Notes under the pieces: model-generated
What the model saw: only the letters and a program-made list of their open reading frames with translations
What the model was told of the DNA's origin: nothing
Databases searched by the model: none
Assembly: GCA_905250115.1 (NCBI GenBank)
Contig: CAJNOI010000016.1
Span: forward strand, 62,001 to 126,000
DNA from: Adineta steineri
Lineage: Eukaryota; Rotifera; Eurotatoria; Adinetida; Adinetidae
DNA: 64,000 bases
Direction of reading: 5' to 3'
Program-made: the position numbers and the translations under genes
Shown: piece by piece, positions 35,712 through 46,539 of the stretch
Position numbering within the stretch: the stretch's first letter is position 1
Layout of the letters: each line of letters begins with the position of its first letter

Positions 35712-37227
35712 TTTTCTTTATATTATGATTCTCATCAATTATTGTATATATGATTGTATCTTTTTTGAAATAAATTGACTCTGACAAGAATTTCATGGTC
35801 AAAATGATTAATACTTGTATAAACATAGTCACCTAAACTTTGCAAATAGTTAATTATGTGCGAATTTTTGAAGGCAAATAATTTTCATCGTTTCAGATTC
35901 AACATGAGTGATTTAATATAAAAGACATTATAGCGTGAAATATAGTTATAACATTCACTCTTTACTATAATTTGAAAGACATAGTGTATGTGATTGCAAA
36001 ATTCAGATAGTATAATTGTATCATATAATACATTTTTTCGTTCAAATCATTGATTTATTTATTTGTACTCATCGTTTGAAATTAGAATTCGGATTAAGCA
36101 AATGAAAATTATTTGTGCATTTGGTTCTAAGTATAAAAGAAGATTGTGAAAGAATTCTCTGACTCCTTCGGTTCCAAGATCTTTGTGATATTTTAGCAGC
36201 ATTTTTACTCAAGTTCGTCTAGCTTTTCCTATTCTTATTATATTCCAGTTAAAGAAGGATCTTTCATCTCAAAAACTAAGAGTTAAACGTCGAGAAGTTC
36301 TTCTTGCAAGCTTATCTTGGGTGAATCTTGAAAACTTGCTGATAGTATTTTTAGGTAGCTCACATAAAGTTACTGAGATTATCCTCGATACAATCTGATA
36401 AAAAGGTGTATGAGCAGATTCTGAAAACAACAATAGTGATTCAACATCACTATCAAACGTTTTTAGGCTTTTCTCCACCTTTTAAATGCATTAAAACAAA
36501 AATAGTTCCTCACTGAAAATAGAAAATTTTGAAGGCTACATACAGAACCCTGTATTTCGCAACGAATTTGAGCATTTTTTACCAAAACTAAAATTTTTCA
36601 TATTGTCGTGTAGAACGCTTTTTCATTCTACGTCACTAACACAATCTTCTACGGAACCTAATATAATTTTATATGAAGAGTTTCATCCATGTATTCGTGA
36701 GAAAAACTTGTAAAGTTTTGTAGTGTTACCGGATCCTTTTCTCATTATTCTAAGAATATGGCTCTTAGAGCATCACTAGGAGCACACTGGGATGTATCTT
36801 AAAGAATTATGAATACTACTGCTGAGTAGTGTTTAAACAGCTCAAGAAATCAATCCAAAACATTTATAAAGTACTTGAAGCAATCGATGGTACGTGTTAA
36901 TATCTTTTTTCGTTATATATATGGGAGAAACGATGAAATGTGAATTATGCAATCTGGTTTGATTGATATCAACTTTCGTTTCTTTCATATAATTGATAAT
37001 CCTTCATTTCCTACTTTTCTCACGAAATTTTATCTTCAATAGCAGCTTTAAAACATTTATTGAGATAAGAATAAAAGTAAGTATAAAATATTGGAGATTT
37101 TTCAGCTTTTATTTATTTTATATATTCCAGGTGCATTATCTAAGTAATTTTACAGCAGAAAGAAAAACGTAACTATAGAATAACTGTTGCTTTTTAAAAG
37201 TTTTGGTATATTACATCAGTTTCTGCG
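35712..37227. other. Intergenic, no gene recognised
   Basis: 1.5 kb between the PARP gene and the decayed fragment at 37,228. A minus-strand frame at 36,269-36,478 has fairly normal composition but no start supported by context and no family match. It could be a remnant exon. The rest is AT-rich. Confidence 0.45.
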
Positions 37228-37721
37228 ATCAATGTTTCTAATATTAAAGTTTTTATTGATATTTGGGCTGATGCCAACGTGAATTCAGATGAAGAAACTC
37301 GAGTAGCTCAACAACAACTCTGTTCGTTTATTAATGCTGTTAAAATATTTAAGAGTGCAGATGAATGTGAAAAATATATTCGATAAGTATTATCTGAAAA
37401 ACAGTATATTATAATTGTCAGCGGTCGTTCTGGTCGAACGTCTGTTCCGCGACTTCATGCACTGCAATATGTCGCATTAATCTATATCATTGTGTCGACA
37501 AGGAGGAAAATGAAAAGTAGGCAAAGGATTTTTTTAAAGGTAAATAATGTCAGCCAAATTGTTTTTTCTAGTATTAACGTATAGATGAAAGCTGTTGTCA
37601 TTCAATTGGATGAACTTGTTTCTTAATTACGAACAGATTATCATAATGTATGTACTAAACATCCAAAGAAACCAACGAGCAATCCAATAATTGATGCTGA
37701 AATAGAAGAGCACAGAGAGTG
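37228..37721 (+). pseudogene. Decayed N-terminal fragment of a bdelloid ADP-ribosyltransferase/TPR-associated protein
   Basis: The translation shows blocks I associate with the N-terminal domain often found before mono-ADP-ribosyltransferase or TPR regions in bdelloid proteins: INVSNIKVFIDIWADANVNS, CSFINAVKIFKSADECEKYI, IIIVSGRSGRTSVPRLHALQ and KAVVIQLDELVS. The copy is dead. There is an in-frame TAA after EKYIR, a frameshift near 37,490, a TAG inside the next block and a TAA after DELVS. A GT-AG intron of about 47 bases (starting GTAAAT, ending TATAG, about 37,541-37,587) is still visible. The frame ends at 37,721, where the GT-rich unit of repeat B2 begins. The link to ADP-ribosyltransferases is from memory of the family, not shown by a catalytic domain here. 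Confidence 0.5.
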
Positions 37722-37788
37722 AGTTTGGGTATAGGTACATATCTTCTCTTAATTCACACCCGTATCCACACAACCACCCTCAAGATGG
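37722..37788. repeat. G-arm/C-arm unit left of B2
   Basis: TTTGGGTATAGGTA, then an AT-rich centre, then ACACCCGTATCCACACAACC and ACCCTCAAGAT. Same plan as the units at 31,101, 38,126, 43,797 and 46,495. Confidence 0.6.
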
Positions 37789-38125
37789 TTCTATAATTTT
37801 CATTTTTAGAAATTTTCAGTACATATTAACTTCAAAGAATAACTGAGTATAAATATAAAATAGTAAATCAATATTTATAAAGAATTTTCGAATTATTTGC
37901 CTTTCTTTTAAATGCATTTTATTTTTTAATAACAAGAAAAACGTTAACAGAAGTTAATCAAAGGAATAACTATAGATACATTTAGATGTTTTTCAAACAT
38001 ATTCTTTATCACTAGAATGTACTTATAGTATTAAAACGTAATGAAAACAAGTTTAATAAGAAATAATATTAAAAAAAAAATGTTTCTATTCCTTTAAAAA
38101 GTATTCTGATTATTTAATGATGACG
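37789..38125 (+). repeat. Repeat family B, copy B2
   Basis: The left edge is near TTCATTTTTAGAAATTTTCA and the right edge is the family's TTATTTAATGATGACG. It is near-identical to the other copies apart from small indels (for example the TAG missing before TAACAAGAAAAACG). It is flanked on both sides by G-arm/C-arm units, the only copy for which both are clear. Confidence 0.9.
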
Positions 38126-38173
38126 GGTGTGGATGTGATTATTCTTTTTATTCACACCCAAACCCTCAAGATA
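38126..38173. repeat. G-arm/C-arm unit right of B2
   Basis: GGTGTGGATGTGATTATTCT, then TTTTATTCACACCCAAACCC and TCAAGAT. The two arms are complementary around an AT-rich centre. It ends where a 33-base piece of repeat A begins (38,174). Confidence 0.65.
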
Positions 38174-38206
38174 GTAAAAACGAGGCATTGTTTTAGTAAT
38201 AGAAAA
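38174..38206 (+). repeat. Outer end of repeat A copy 2, split off by an insertion
   Basis: Thirty-three bases around AACGAGGCATTGTTTTAGTA match the outer end of copy 1 (8350-8378) in reverse complement. They are in the order and orientation expected for copy 2, whose remainder starts at about 41,430. Confidence 0.6.
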
Positions 38207-39382
38207 AGAACAACAAATTATACATATCATACAGAATATTTTCACATTACGAAATAAATCTTAATATAATTCTTGCTCTCAATCATTAACTATAGATTCA
38301 CATTGAATTAAAATCAAAGTTAATCGAATTCATAATACACATTATACAGCAATTATTTTATCAGAAGATCCAAGAATGAAACTTCATCTAACAGATAAAT
38401 TATCTAAATCCATTTCTCAACATTTAAATAATATAAAAAGTAAATAAATTAGGTTTGGTATTTAATGAGATTTCTTTTTCTTTTAGTTAAATGATGATTT
38501 AAAAACAAAAGAATCGAGATTAATACGAGATGATGTATCATCATTAACAATAAAATAAACTAAACATCATAGATGGTAGTAGCCTCTTCACTTAAATAGA
38601 GCATCAGACATTTCACCAGTTATTCTTATACTAAATATGAACAAAATATATACTATAATTTCCTATAAAACTCTTTCAACATTTCGAACAGAGTGATCTC
38701 TACTATTTTCTAAAAACTTCGAGCTACTCAAAACGATTTCATCAGTAAAACGTTAAAAAACACATTTTGAAAGTATTTACAGGTTTCTAATAATCGATTA
38801 AAATCAACTGTTTTTCTATCTTTTTTTTTAGATAGATCCTTTTGTTCCGTCACAAATAAGTATGTGTTATTTCACATGACACAACTGTTTTTTCTTTCAC
38901 AGTGACCTTTGACTTCTAATAGGCTAGACCAAATTAGACTGCATTATTATATATGGTCAATATTGTTACATGCTAATATCAAATACATTTCATAATTCAC
39001 CTACAATTTCGCCTAGTCTGTTTGAGGCCTTATATGCAAATATATTCGCTACATGCTTTTCTTTGCAACACTATACTCACTAGTTGACCTTCTCTGTTCA
39101 TTTTATTCTTGGGATGAGCCATTCATAAAATAGAGAATAAGAAGCTGCCTATTGATATTGATACTTTCTCGTATTTATATACTTTGTCATAAACAAGTTT
39201 TCTTTACTCATACTTGTGTTAGCTTTTTTATCAAGCGAAAGATTGAAGGAACAACAGCAACAAAAAGAAATACTAATACGAACACAGATATGGTATGAAT
39301 AAATTGAGAATATTAGGAGAATAGTAGACATAGTTCAAACAAGATAGAAGTTAATTTTTCTTTAACTTTATTTTATTTCACC
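38207..39382. other. Left part of a 3.2-kb insertion, possible gene remnant
   Basis: Within 38,290-38,560 the plus strand shows exon-like pieces (NRIHNTHYTAIILSEDPRMK, then KLHLTDKLSKSIS-like and, after a GTAAAT...TTTTAG segment, LNDDLKTKESRLIRDDVSS). The phases across that segment do not fit, so it looks like a decayed gene. I do not recognise it. The remainder is AT-rich. Confidence 0.3.
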
Positions 39383-39879
39383 ATGATCATCCTGGTGAGT
39401 ATTCTTTCAGTTGTTTTATCCCACTTGCTGAGTTATTGTTTTTATTTTGTATTTATTGTTGTGTATTTTAGGATCTACCAATAAATCGACAACCGCCACC
39501 GAAGAGAGATTGGCGTCCTTATATCAATTCGTTAAAAGCTCAGGTGGAGGAGTGGGAAGTTCGAGTGGCTCAGCTGAAGGCTAAGGCTGAGGCAGATGAA
39601 ACATACGCTCGAGCGGTCGCACCGGGGGCTCCACTTGAGGCTCAAGAGGATGCAGCAGAGGCTTTAGCGGATGCAGCAGAGGCACTAGCGGATGCAAAGG
39701 AGATTTGGGTGGATGCAATGGAGGCTTGGGCAGATGATATGGAGGCTTGGGCAGCTGCAGTGGAGGCTTGGGCCGCCGAAGTGGATGCTTGGGCCGCCGA
39801 AGTGGATGCTTGGGCGGATGAAATGGACGCTTGGGCTAATGAATGGGAAGCGGATCCAGCACCATGGCTAGGTGGATGA
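39383..39879 (+). CDS. GC-rich gene for a 139-residue acidic protein with tryptophan heptad repeats
   Basis: Two exons: 39383-39394 (MIIL) and 39472-39879, with a 77-base intron starting GTGAGT and ending TTTTAG. The N-terminus is proline- and charge-rich (DLPINRQPPPKRDWRPYINS), followed by a helical stretch. From about residue 80 come ten 7-residue repeats of the type DAAEALA, DAMEAWA, AEVDAWA and DEMDAWA, six of them with Trp at the same heptad position. It ends DPAPWLGG. It is strongly acidic and alanine-rich, and its codons are GC-rich (GCG, GCC, GAG, GTG), unlike every conserved gene in the window. No signal peptide. The repeats are 21-base tandem duplications at DNA level, with third-position changes. 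The family is not recognised. The intact frame through the repeats and the proper intron argue for expression. It may be recent, foreign or de novo. Confidence 0.6.
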
Positions 39880-41429
39880 AGATCGGTGATTGTTGGAATT
39901 GGTACGGTTCAGATCAGTATTGTAAATAAACGATTACGAGTGTGACGTTTCTTCAGCTCTTGCATGTTCTCTTGTTTTGTTCAAATAAAATATAAATGAA
40001 ATATAAATAAAATCATTATTTTTTTAACTGTTGAAACAGAAAGCAACGAAATATAAGGACTATAAAGGACAGATGACTATTATAGAAAAAAATAATCTGA
40101 TAGTTCGTTTTCGATCAACAACGTTCCAACAAAATCTGTGCCATGTCTTATAACATACCAGATATTATTTTATGAAGATCTTTTAAAATATCTCATTCTA
40201 CCAACAAATCATTTTCATTACCAGAAGTTTAGTGTATTAGTATCTTTTTTGTTAAAAAACAATAAATGGAAATAAAACTTTTATCTTTATTTCATAAAGA
40301 TAAGTAAATTCTTTTTGAAAAATAATGAGTTTTATTATTCAAAGAAGAAAGCTAAAAATAAATTCATGCACTCAGGGATATATTAAAAATGTTAATCATC
40401 TCATCGACAATATGTACTATTAACAATTGATTCATATCATTCATTAGTTCGATCATTTAATCTTCTTGATCGTTTATACTTTTCTTCAACAACAAATTAC
40501 TAAAACAACTTATGTTAAAAGAGGCATATCAAACATTTCGTTGTAAAAAGTAGTTAAACATCAGTTTATGTTTGATTATCGATCATTATCAAATGAAATT
40601 CATAAAGAATACGCCAATTATTACATTTTTTATGTTCTTTATCAAAAATAATGTTGAATCTGATTTACTTCGAATCTACAATTTTCTTAGTTCAAAATTT
40701 AATTTTATTCGTTTTATTTATGTCATTCATAAACAGATTATCAATCGAACATCATATAACGAACGAAAGTTTTCAGTCATTTAAATCAAACATTTTTAAA
40801 GGCTTTAGGAAAATCAATTGACTTAACTCGTGCACTTGTGCATTGTAAAATTAAAATCGAATAAAAGAAAAAAACAGAAAATAATAAAAAACAACCAATC
40901 AAATCGGAAATATTAATTGATCAGAAATCTTTATCAATATCTAATAAACAACAACAATTAGAGGCTTATATTTAACAGAAATAGTATTTCATCTATTTCA
41001 TTGTGTATTTAGCAGTCTAAGTGAAACATTTGCTGATGAATTGTAATTTGCTTGAGATGATGTTATTTAAATTAGCTTTTCTTTTCATTCATGTAATATA
41101 CACTAAATGATGAAAATGTTCAACTATGAAAGATTTCGCATAAAAAGGTTGAACAAAATAAATTGTGATGAATCATTATTTCATCTATTACTGAACAACA
41201 ATTTTTTAGTTATGGAAAAGAGAGTAAAGTAGCTATTTCAGAAGATTTTATTTAAATACTTTGATTATTTAGTCAATAAAACATTGATCTATAAATGTTT
41301 ATATTTTCATAAGAATATCAATGATACACACAACATGATAAAGCTATTTTGTTGCCATAAGATGCGTATAGTTTGAAGTCAAATATGAATAACATCTCAG
41401 TACATAAGATCAATTCAAGGAAACGACGA
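39880..41429. other. Right part of the 3.2-kb insertion, nothing recognised
   Basis: AT-rich sequence. Short frames (for example 40,572-40,784) have no motif. Scattered piecemeal similarity to coding composition near 40,800-41,050 is interrupted by stops. Confidence 0.4.
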
Positions 41430-42585
41430 TAATATAAAGTTTTAGTTACAACTATGGATGTCCTATGATTGCAGGAAATAATGAAGAGTCTTAATTTTTT
41501 TTTCTTGTTCATATCTAGTCATGTTCTTATCCATAATCATATGCTAACAGTCTAACTGTGACAATAACAATAACTACAATCAATACAAAAAAAATAGATC
41601 TCTTCTTATAGTTCATTTGTGTGCGTACTCTGATGGTGATATCTCATAATATTTTTACGAACTTCAAGGGATCTCATGAGATCGAAGTCCACTATTTTTT
41701 CCTTGAAGTTGCTACTGTGCATGTTGATTACTCAGAAAGATTTATGGATTTTTTTTGTTACATAAGATGTCGAGGTTACTTTCGATCAATGTACATCTAT
41801 TCCCCAAATTTTTGATGCTGAAACTATTTTATAGAGGTATCAGTTTCAACTTAAAAAGTATTGAATTATTTGAGCTTGTCTTTTGAAGTAGATTGTTACC
41901 GGTACCAATTGTTTACTATGAATGCCGATAATCACTATGTCAATGATATATAAATGTAAATTGATAATCATCAGTAGATCAAAATAGTCATTTCTTACAA
42001 ATCTAGTGGTTGAAATTATTATGAAATTAGAGATAGATTTGCTTTTTTTCTTGAATTCAACTTACAAACTACAAATGACAGTCAATCAATAGAGATATTA
42101 GATATCATTAGACAAAATGCATTGGTAATAGAGAATATCTGTTTTGATTCTTCAGATTTTTCATGCATCATACTGACATGAACTCGATCAACTCGAAGAA
42201 ATAGGGAATAATATGTATAAATAATGCAGAAGTATACTTCTGAGAAAGTAATTAATTTCATTATTCTAACTTTCAAAATATTGAAGCATTTATATTACAA
42301 AATAGTTCATTTCTGCAAAACTAACCAATGTGTGGTGAAGAAGAAAGGAATGAACAACATATGGATTATCAAACTTTTCAAATGTCATATTAGCGATTGA
42401 TGACATCTATAATAATGTATGTATAAATAAGAAAGATTATGGTAAACAAAGCCACCTCTTTCGATTTAACGAGTCATTTAATTTTAATGTTCATTTGTAG
42501 TACGATCCCAACGAAAGAGAGAGATCCAATGATTATCTTTTTGATTTATTGTCTATTTCTCCACTTTTATTGAATCAATCTTCAC
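41430..42585 (+). repeat. Dispersed repeat family A, copy 2
   Basis: Reverse-complement counterpart of 7,246-8,378, colinear over about 1.1 kb with many substitutions and small indels. Shared pieces include AAAGTTTTAGTTACAACT, TGCTAACAGTCTAACTGTGA, GGTGATATCTCATAATATTT, GATTACTCAGAAAGATTTAT and AGAATATCTGTTTTGATTCT. The plus-strand reading around EIEVHYFFLE and HVDYSERFMD is shared with copy 1, but later parts have shifted frames. Copy 2 is interrupted by the segment 38,207-41,429. Confidence 0.75.
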
Positions 42586-42618
42586 TTAAACTCTTTGTTT
42601 ATAATAAAGAGTTTAAGT
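42586..42618. repeat. Perfect palindrome at the edge of repeat A copy 2
   Basis: CTTAAACTCTTT, a 9-base loop, then AAAGAGTTTAAG. This 12-base stem separates repeat A from the GC-rich island. Copy 1 has only the partial word AGTTTAAATGACG here. Confidence 0.7.
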
Positions 42619-42658
42619 CGCCGTTTCCGATGGTCGGATTGATCGTCCTGGGTATTGA

Positions 42659-42955
42659 GACAAACCAGAACCAACATACGTCGATATACACGAAGTAGTA
42701 TACGAAACCATCAGCGACGTGATGGTCGAAACGAACCAGGATGGCCGACATCCACTGTTCTCAGTATGTTTGTCTTCGCAATATTTATTTCTATTCGGTA
42801 TTTTTCTTTATTATAGAAGGCGAAGGGTGGTCAAGGAGAAAGTTTACCGGCCCTGGAGATCGATGGTGGGAGAGCACGCGCCGGCGGACGTGTTGAAGGC
42901 TCCATCAGACGTGGTACAAGTGCCCATGGTAGGGTAGAAGGGGCCCAAGCTAGGG
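42659..42955 (+). other. GC-rich island with a 53-base intron, possible small gene or receptor-like tail
   Basis: The frame from 42,659 is open to 42,763 and includes YVDIHEVVYETISDVM and NQDGRHPLFS. A segment 42,764-42,816 begins GTATGT and ends ATTATAG. It is exactly 53 bases and about three-quarters identical to the intron in the island at 6,725-7,165. In phase 0 the second exon reads KAKGGQGESLPALEIDGGRA and continues Gly/Arg-rich to a TAG near 42,955. In another phase it reads KEKVYRPWRSMVGEHAPADV and stops near 42,937. The first in-frame ATG is 42,721, but upstream sequence could belong if there is an earlier exon. YVDI and VYETI are Y-x-x-I tyrosine motifs like those of signalling tails. 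No family is recognised. Confidence 0.4.
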
Positions 42956-43335
42956 CGCGGTAGTCACAGCTGTTCAGCAGAAGGTTGTGACACGTATAGA
43001 GCACGGCCTCAACGGCTTTCCTATTGGTATTATTGGTATCAGTGGTAGTGGGGGTCAACTTGCAACTTACGTATAGTTGATCCCACCCCTTTTTTTTTGT
43101 TATTTTGTTGTTTTGTTATAATAAATGTAAAGAAATAATATAACCTTTTTTTTAATTTAAAAATCTATTTATTATTAAGAAGAAAAAATATCAAGAGGAT
43201 AAAAGCTGATTCAAATCAGACGAAAAACAAACTTAAATCACAAAAATCAGCTTAACTTAATTTAAATCACTTAAATCACCTTACATAATTTTAAATCACT
43301 AAATCATGTTTTGCTTTTTTCCCCTTGCTTTGATT
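42956..43335. other. Intergenic, end of the GC-rich island then AT-rich
   Basis: The GC-rich sequence fades near 43,080. Repeated short words of the type TTAAATCA follow at 43,210-43,310. No gene is seen. Confidence 0.45.
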
Positions 43336-43796
43336 GATAAACATTAAAGATAATGTGTATATTTCTCAGTATATTGTGTCAAAAGAATCGCATACAAACG
43401 TTCTCTATCACTGTAGAATATCATTCAATTCTTCACAAACTCGATCATAACTGCAATATATTCTATGATTTTCATTTTCAGAAATGTTCAGTACATATTA
43501 ACTTTAAGTAACAGCTGAGTACAAATATAAAATAGTAAATCAATATTTATAAAGAATTTTCGAATTATTTGCCTTTTTTTAAATGCATTTTATTTTTTAA
43601 TAGTAACAAGAAAAACGTTAACAGAAGTTAAACAAAGTAATAACTAGATACATTTAGATGTTTTTCAAACATATTTTTTATCACTAGAATGTACTTATAG
43701 TATTAAAACATAATAAAAACAAGTTTAATAAGAAATAATATTTAAAAAAAAACTGTTTCTATTGCTTTAAAGTATTTTGATTATTTAATGATGACG
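43336..43796 (+). repeat. Repeat family B, copy B3
   Basis: The longest copy, about 460 bp. It shares the leftmost part (GATAAACATTAAAGATAATG) with B1 and the middle and right parts with all copies, ending in the standard TTATTTAATGATGACG. Confidence 0.9.
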
Positions 43797-43850
43797 GGTG
43801 TGGATGTGATTATTCTTTTTATTCACACACATCCACAGCCACATCCTCAC
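43797..43850. repeat. G-arm/C-arm unit right of B3
   Basis: GGTGTGGATGTGATTATTCT, then TTTTATTCACACACATCCAC and a CA-rich continuation. The G arm and centre are identical to the unit right of B2. Confidence 0.65.
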
Positions 43851-44824
43851 CAATCCGATTCCATTTGACAAATATGCGTTCAAGTCAAACATCAATGGTT
43901 TCGAACGGTAAAATTGATTCTCTAACGATGGAAAAATCAATGAAGACGAGAACAGCGAGTACGAATTTGAGAACACCAGCAATTTAAATCGTGACAACCG
44001 TGTCTATATCGAATTAATCCTTGCATGGATTAGTAATCACTGACATCCATCATTTTTAGAGTTTCCAGCACTCTTCAGATTATCGATGAACCTCATAAAT
44101 ATTTTTATATACTGCTGTTTTATTGATGATAGTGATGAATATCTCCATATACTTTTTCATCAGCTCTTGGTATGACTGAAGAACGTCATAGATCATTCCA
44201 TCTACATTTTCATAATCATTTTTGTTAGTGCATATAAGTGTTGATAAAGCTCATGTATCCTCTACGGAAAATATATGAAAGGATTTCAGAAATCTTCACA
44301 AGCGACGAAAAACCTTGACTATTCAATGGATATTTTTTCACTGCGCACATTATTTATTCATATAGTATATTATTTGATGATATTATATGATTACTCTCTT
44401 CATGTATATTGATTTTTACCTGTACATATTGATGTAAGAAAGCATGATTTCTTTCTCTTCATCAATCGATTGGGAGAATGACAGATTTAGATATGACTAC
44501 AATAGAATTACTTGTCAATGGGATGATGTACACTGTTTTATGTCATTAAATGATGTTTACTATTTTTGGTCCTTGAATAGAATCCGTTATAATATAAGTC
44601 TTTTGTTTGAAATATATGGTTGACCGATTTCATCCAAAGACAATATAGGTGAAATCGTGGTATATAAAAGACCATGTATATCTTCACAAGATTCATATAT
44701 AACTTTTACTATTGACGACCATTATCTTCATCGCTTATACTGTAACAAACAAACAGAAGGCAAGTAATTTTTTTACTTCTACTTCATCTATATTTATTTG
44801 CAAACTCATTATTTAGGTGATACA
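43851..44824. other. Intergenic, possible gene remnant at its left end
   Basis: 43,851-43,990 is less AT-rich and has coding-like composition in both directions (plus strand IPFDKYAFKSNINGFE), but no family is recognised. It may be another gene cut by a repeat unit. The rest is AT-rich, with a probable promoter before 44,825. Confidence 0.35.
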
Positions 44825-45663
44825 ATGATGATTTCAACATTTAGTGGAGTCCTCACTCTTGGTTGTTTTATGCTTCTTCTTCTCGTGACGACAACTGAGG
44901 TATCTATAGCTCATAAATAAAAGTTTTTAAGCGAAAGAAGAATGTGGGTGTATTTCATTAGGCCATTGAACCTGGCAATTACAAAATTTCACAACAAGGT
45001 AGCTTTGTGAATGTGCGTGACAACAAAATGTATCGATACCTCATGGATGAGGGTAACCCACAGACGGTAGGAGTACACGATTCATTATTGTCAACTGTAT
45101 TAAATATCATTTGTTTTAGTGGGCTGTCGATAAGTTGTCGAATGGTATGTACACAATTAAAAATTTGGCAACAAGTAAGTTTATCCCAGCTCCTGAAGGT
45201 CCTTCAGATTGGGTAAGTTATCACAAATCGTTTTTTTCGTTGTTTGATAATATTAATTATCATCGTAACTTATTTATTCCATATTAAGTATCAACCAATC
45301 GTTCTTGGAGACACAAAAGGTAGTTTTGAAATTGCTGATTTTGATAGCGGCTTGTATACTGTAGGTCATTTTTGAAAATTTAAACATGTATTTTCATCAA
45401 ATGTTTTTTGTCTAATAGATCAAAGCTGCCAATACAGACTTATTCTTGGGAAGAAATCTTGCCGAAGATCGCTCAGTTATGCCAAAGCCGGTACGATGAA
45501 CAAAATTTTTTTTTCAAATATTGAAGAATCTATTTGGTGTCGTTCTTAGGTCTCATTTATTGACGAACAAGCACCTATAGACACCAGAATCTTTGCCTTT
45601 ATTCCAACTAAGGATCGCCGTCGTCATTTTCATTTTGATCGTAGATACAAGAACATAAATTAA
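44825..45663 (+). CDS. Secreted beta-trefoil-like protein, resembling fungal-type protease inhibitors
   Basis: Six exons (44825-44899, 44962-45066, 45120-45212, 45289-45360, 45419-45490, 45550-45663), all phase 0, give 176 residues. The N-terminus is a signal peptide with a long hydrophobic core (GCFMLLLLV). The mature part has short repeated strands typical of a beta-trefoil: PGNYKISQQGSFVNVRDNK, WAVDKLSNGMYTIKNLATSK, GSFEIADFDSGLYTIKAANT, DLFLGRNLAEDRSVMPKPVS. The G-x-Y-x-I and NLAEDRS words remind me of the fungal I66/mycocypin-type inhibitors, which suggests a possible acquired gene. That comparison is from memory and uncertain. The tail is basic (DRRRHFHFDRRYK). The frame is intact, with one intron per strand group, so it is a working gene by appearance. 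Confidence 0.6.
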
Positions 45664-46494
45664 GAATAAAATTTGCTTTGTATTGGCACAAAATATTAGA
45701 AACTGATAATCCAGTAGAAATATCTGTAGTGTCTCATTTTCCTTTTTTTCATTATATTTTCTTTAGTTTAGTCAATAAATAAATATATATATTTGAATAT
45801 GTAGTATTGTATAAATAAGTTTAATTCATTGAAGGTTATTATGAGGATTTGGCTCAGGAATATTTCTTTAACTCACAAATATCTTTTAAGTGTAAATAGA
45901 GTTATATACAAAATGAGACTAATACTGGTATAATAAAAATGAATATAAAAGAGAAAGCGGCCTCCAAAACACACTTGTATCAAAATATTTTTATTTCGTG
46001 AATAAAGTGAAAACAAGAACGCTTGATCACATATAGATGAGACAAGAGAAAAAATGAAAGAGAACGATGTATTATAGCTGAAGACCATGACAATGAATTG
46101 CTTCTATTATATCACAAGATTAGCTGTACACAAAAGTAAAAAAAAAGAATAAACAAGATACGAATGATTGTTTACTCAAATTAGTGGCTTAATCCGAAAT
46201 TTGTAGGTACTCGGACAGTACTGCAATACATTTATAAGATCAACTGACTGTAGTCAAGTCTCCTCATCAACTAAAATGCACTTACGCAACGTGCACTAAT
46301 CCAGAGGAGGAATATAATACAATGTAGCTGTATTTTTATTCAGTGAATCACGATAAGGAAAAAAGAACGGCTATTTGAGTATTATTCGATTATTTCTGTG
46401 TCTGATAGAAACAGTATCAATTATCTATCCATGATCAATGATAAAACTTTTGTCAATAGCTAATAAAGAAGAATCGCTTAATTTACTAATCTTA
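45664..46494. other. Intergenic, nothing recognised
   Basis: AT-rich 830 bases after the beta-trefoil-like gene. A minus-strand frame at 45,873-46,088 is hydrophobic and low in information and is not called. Confidence 0.45.
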
Positions 46495-46539
46495 AGGGTG
46501 GATGTGAGTAATCAAAAAAGACACACCCACACCCCCAAG
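46495..46539. repeat. G-arm/C-arm unit left of B4
   Basis: GGGTGGATGTGAGTAATCAA, then AAAAGACACACCCACACCCC and CAAGA. The C arm contains a run that reads TGTGGG-type repeat on the other strand (GGGTGTGGGTGTG). Confidence 0.65.

Noticed and set aside
39149..39331. Hydrophobic, Cys-rich minus-strand frame next to the tryptophan-heptad gene
   Set aside because: Short and AT-rich with no signal of selection; the strand and phase do not connect to any exon.
40572..40784. 70-codon plus-strand frame in the 3.2-kb insertion
   Set aside because: Composition is simply that of AT-rich DNA, and surrounding sequence is full of stops.
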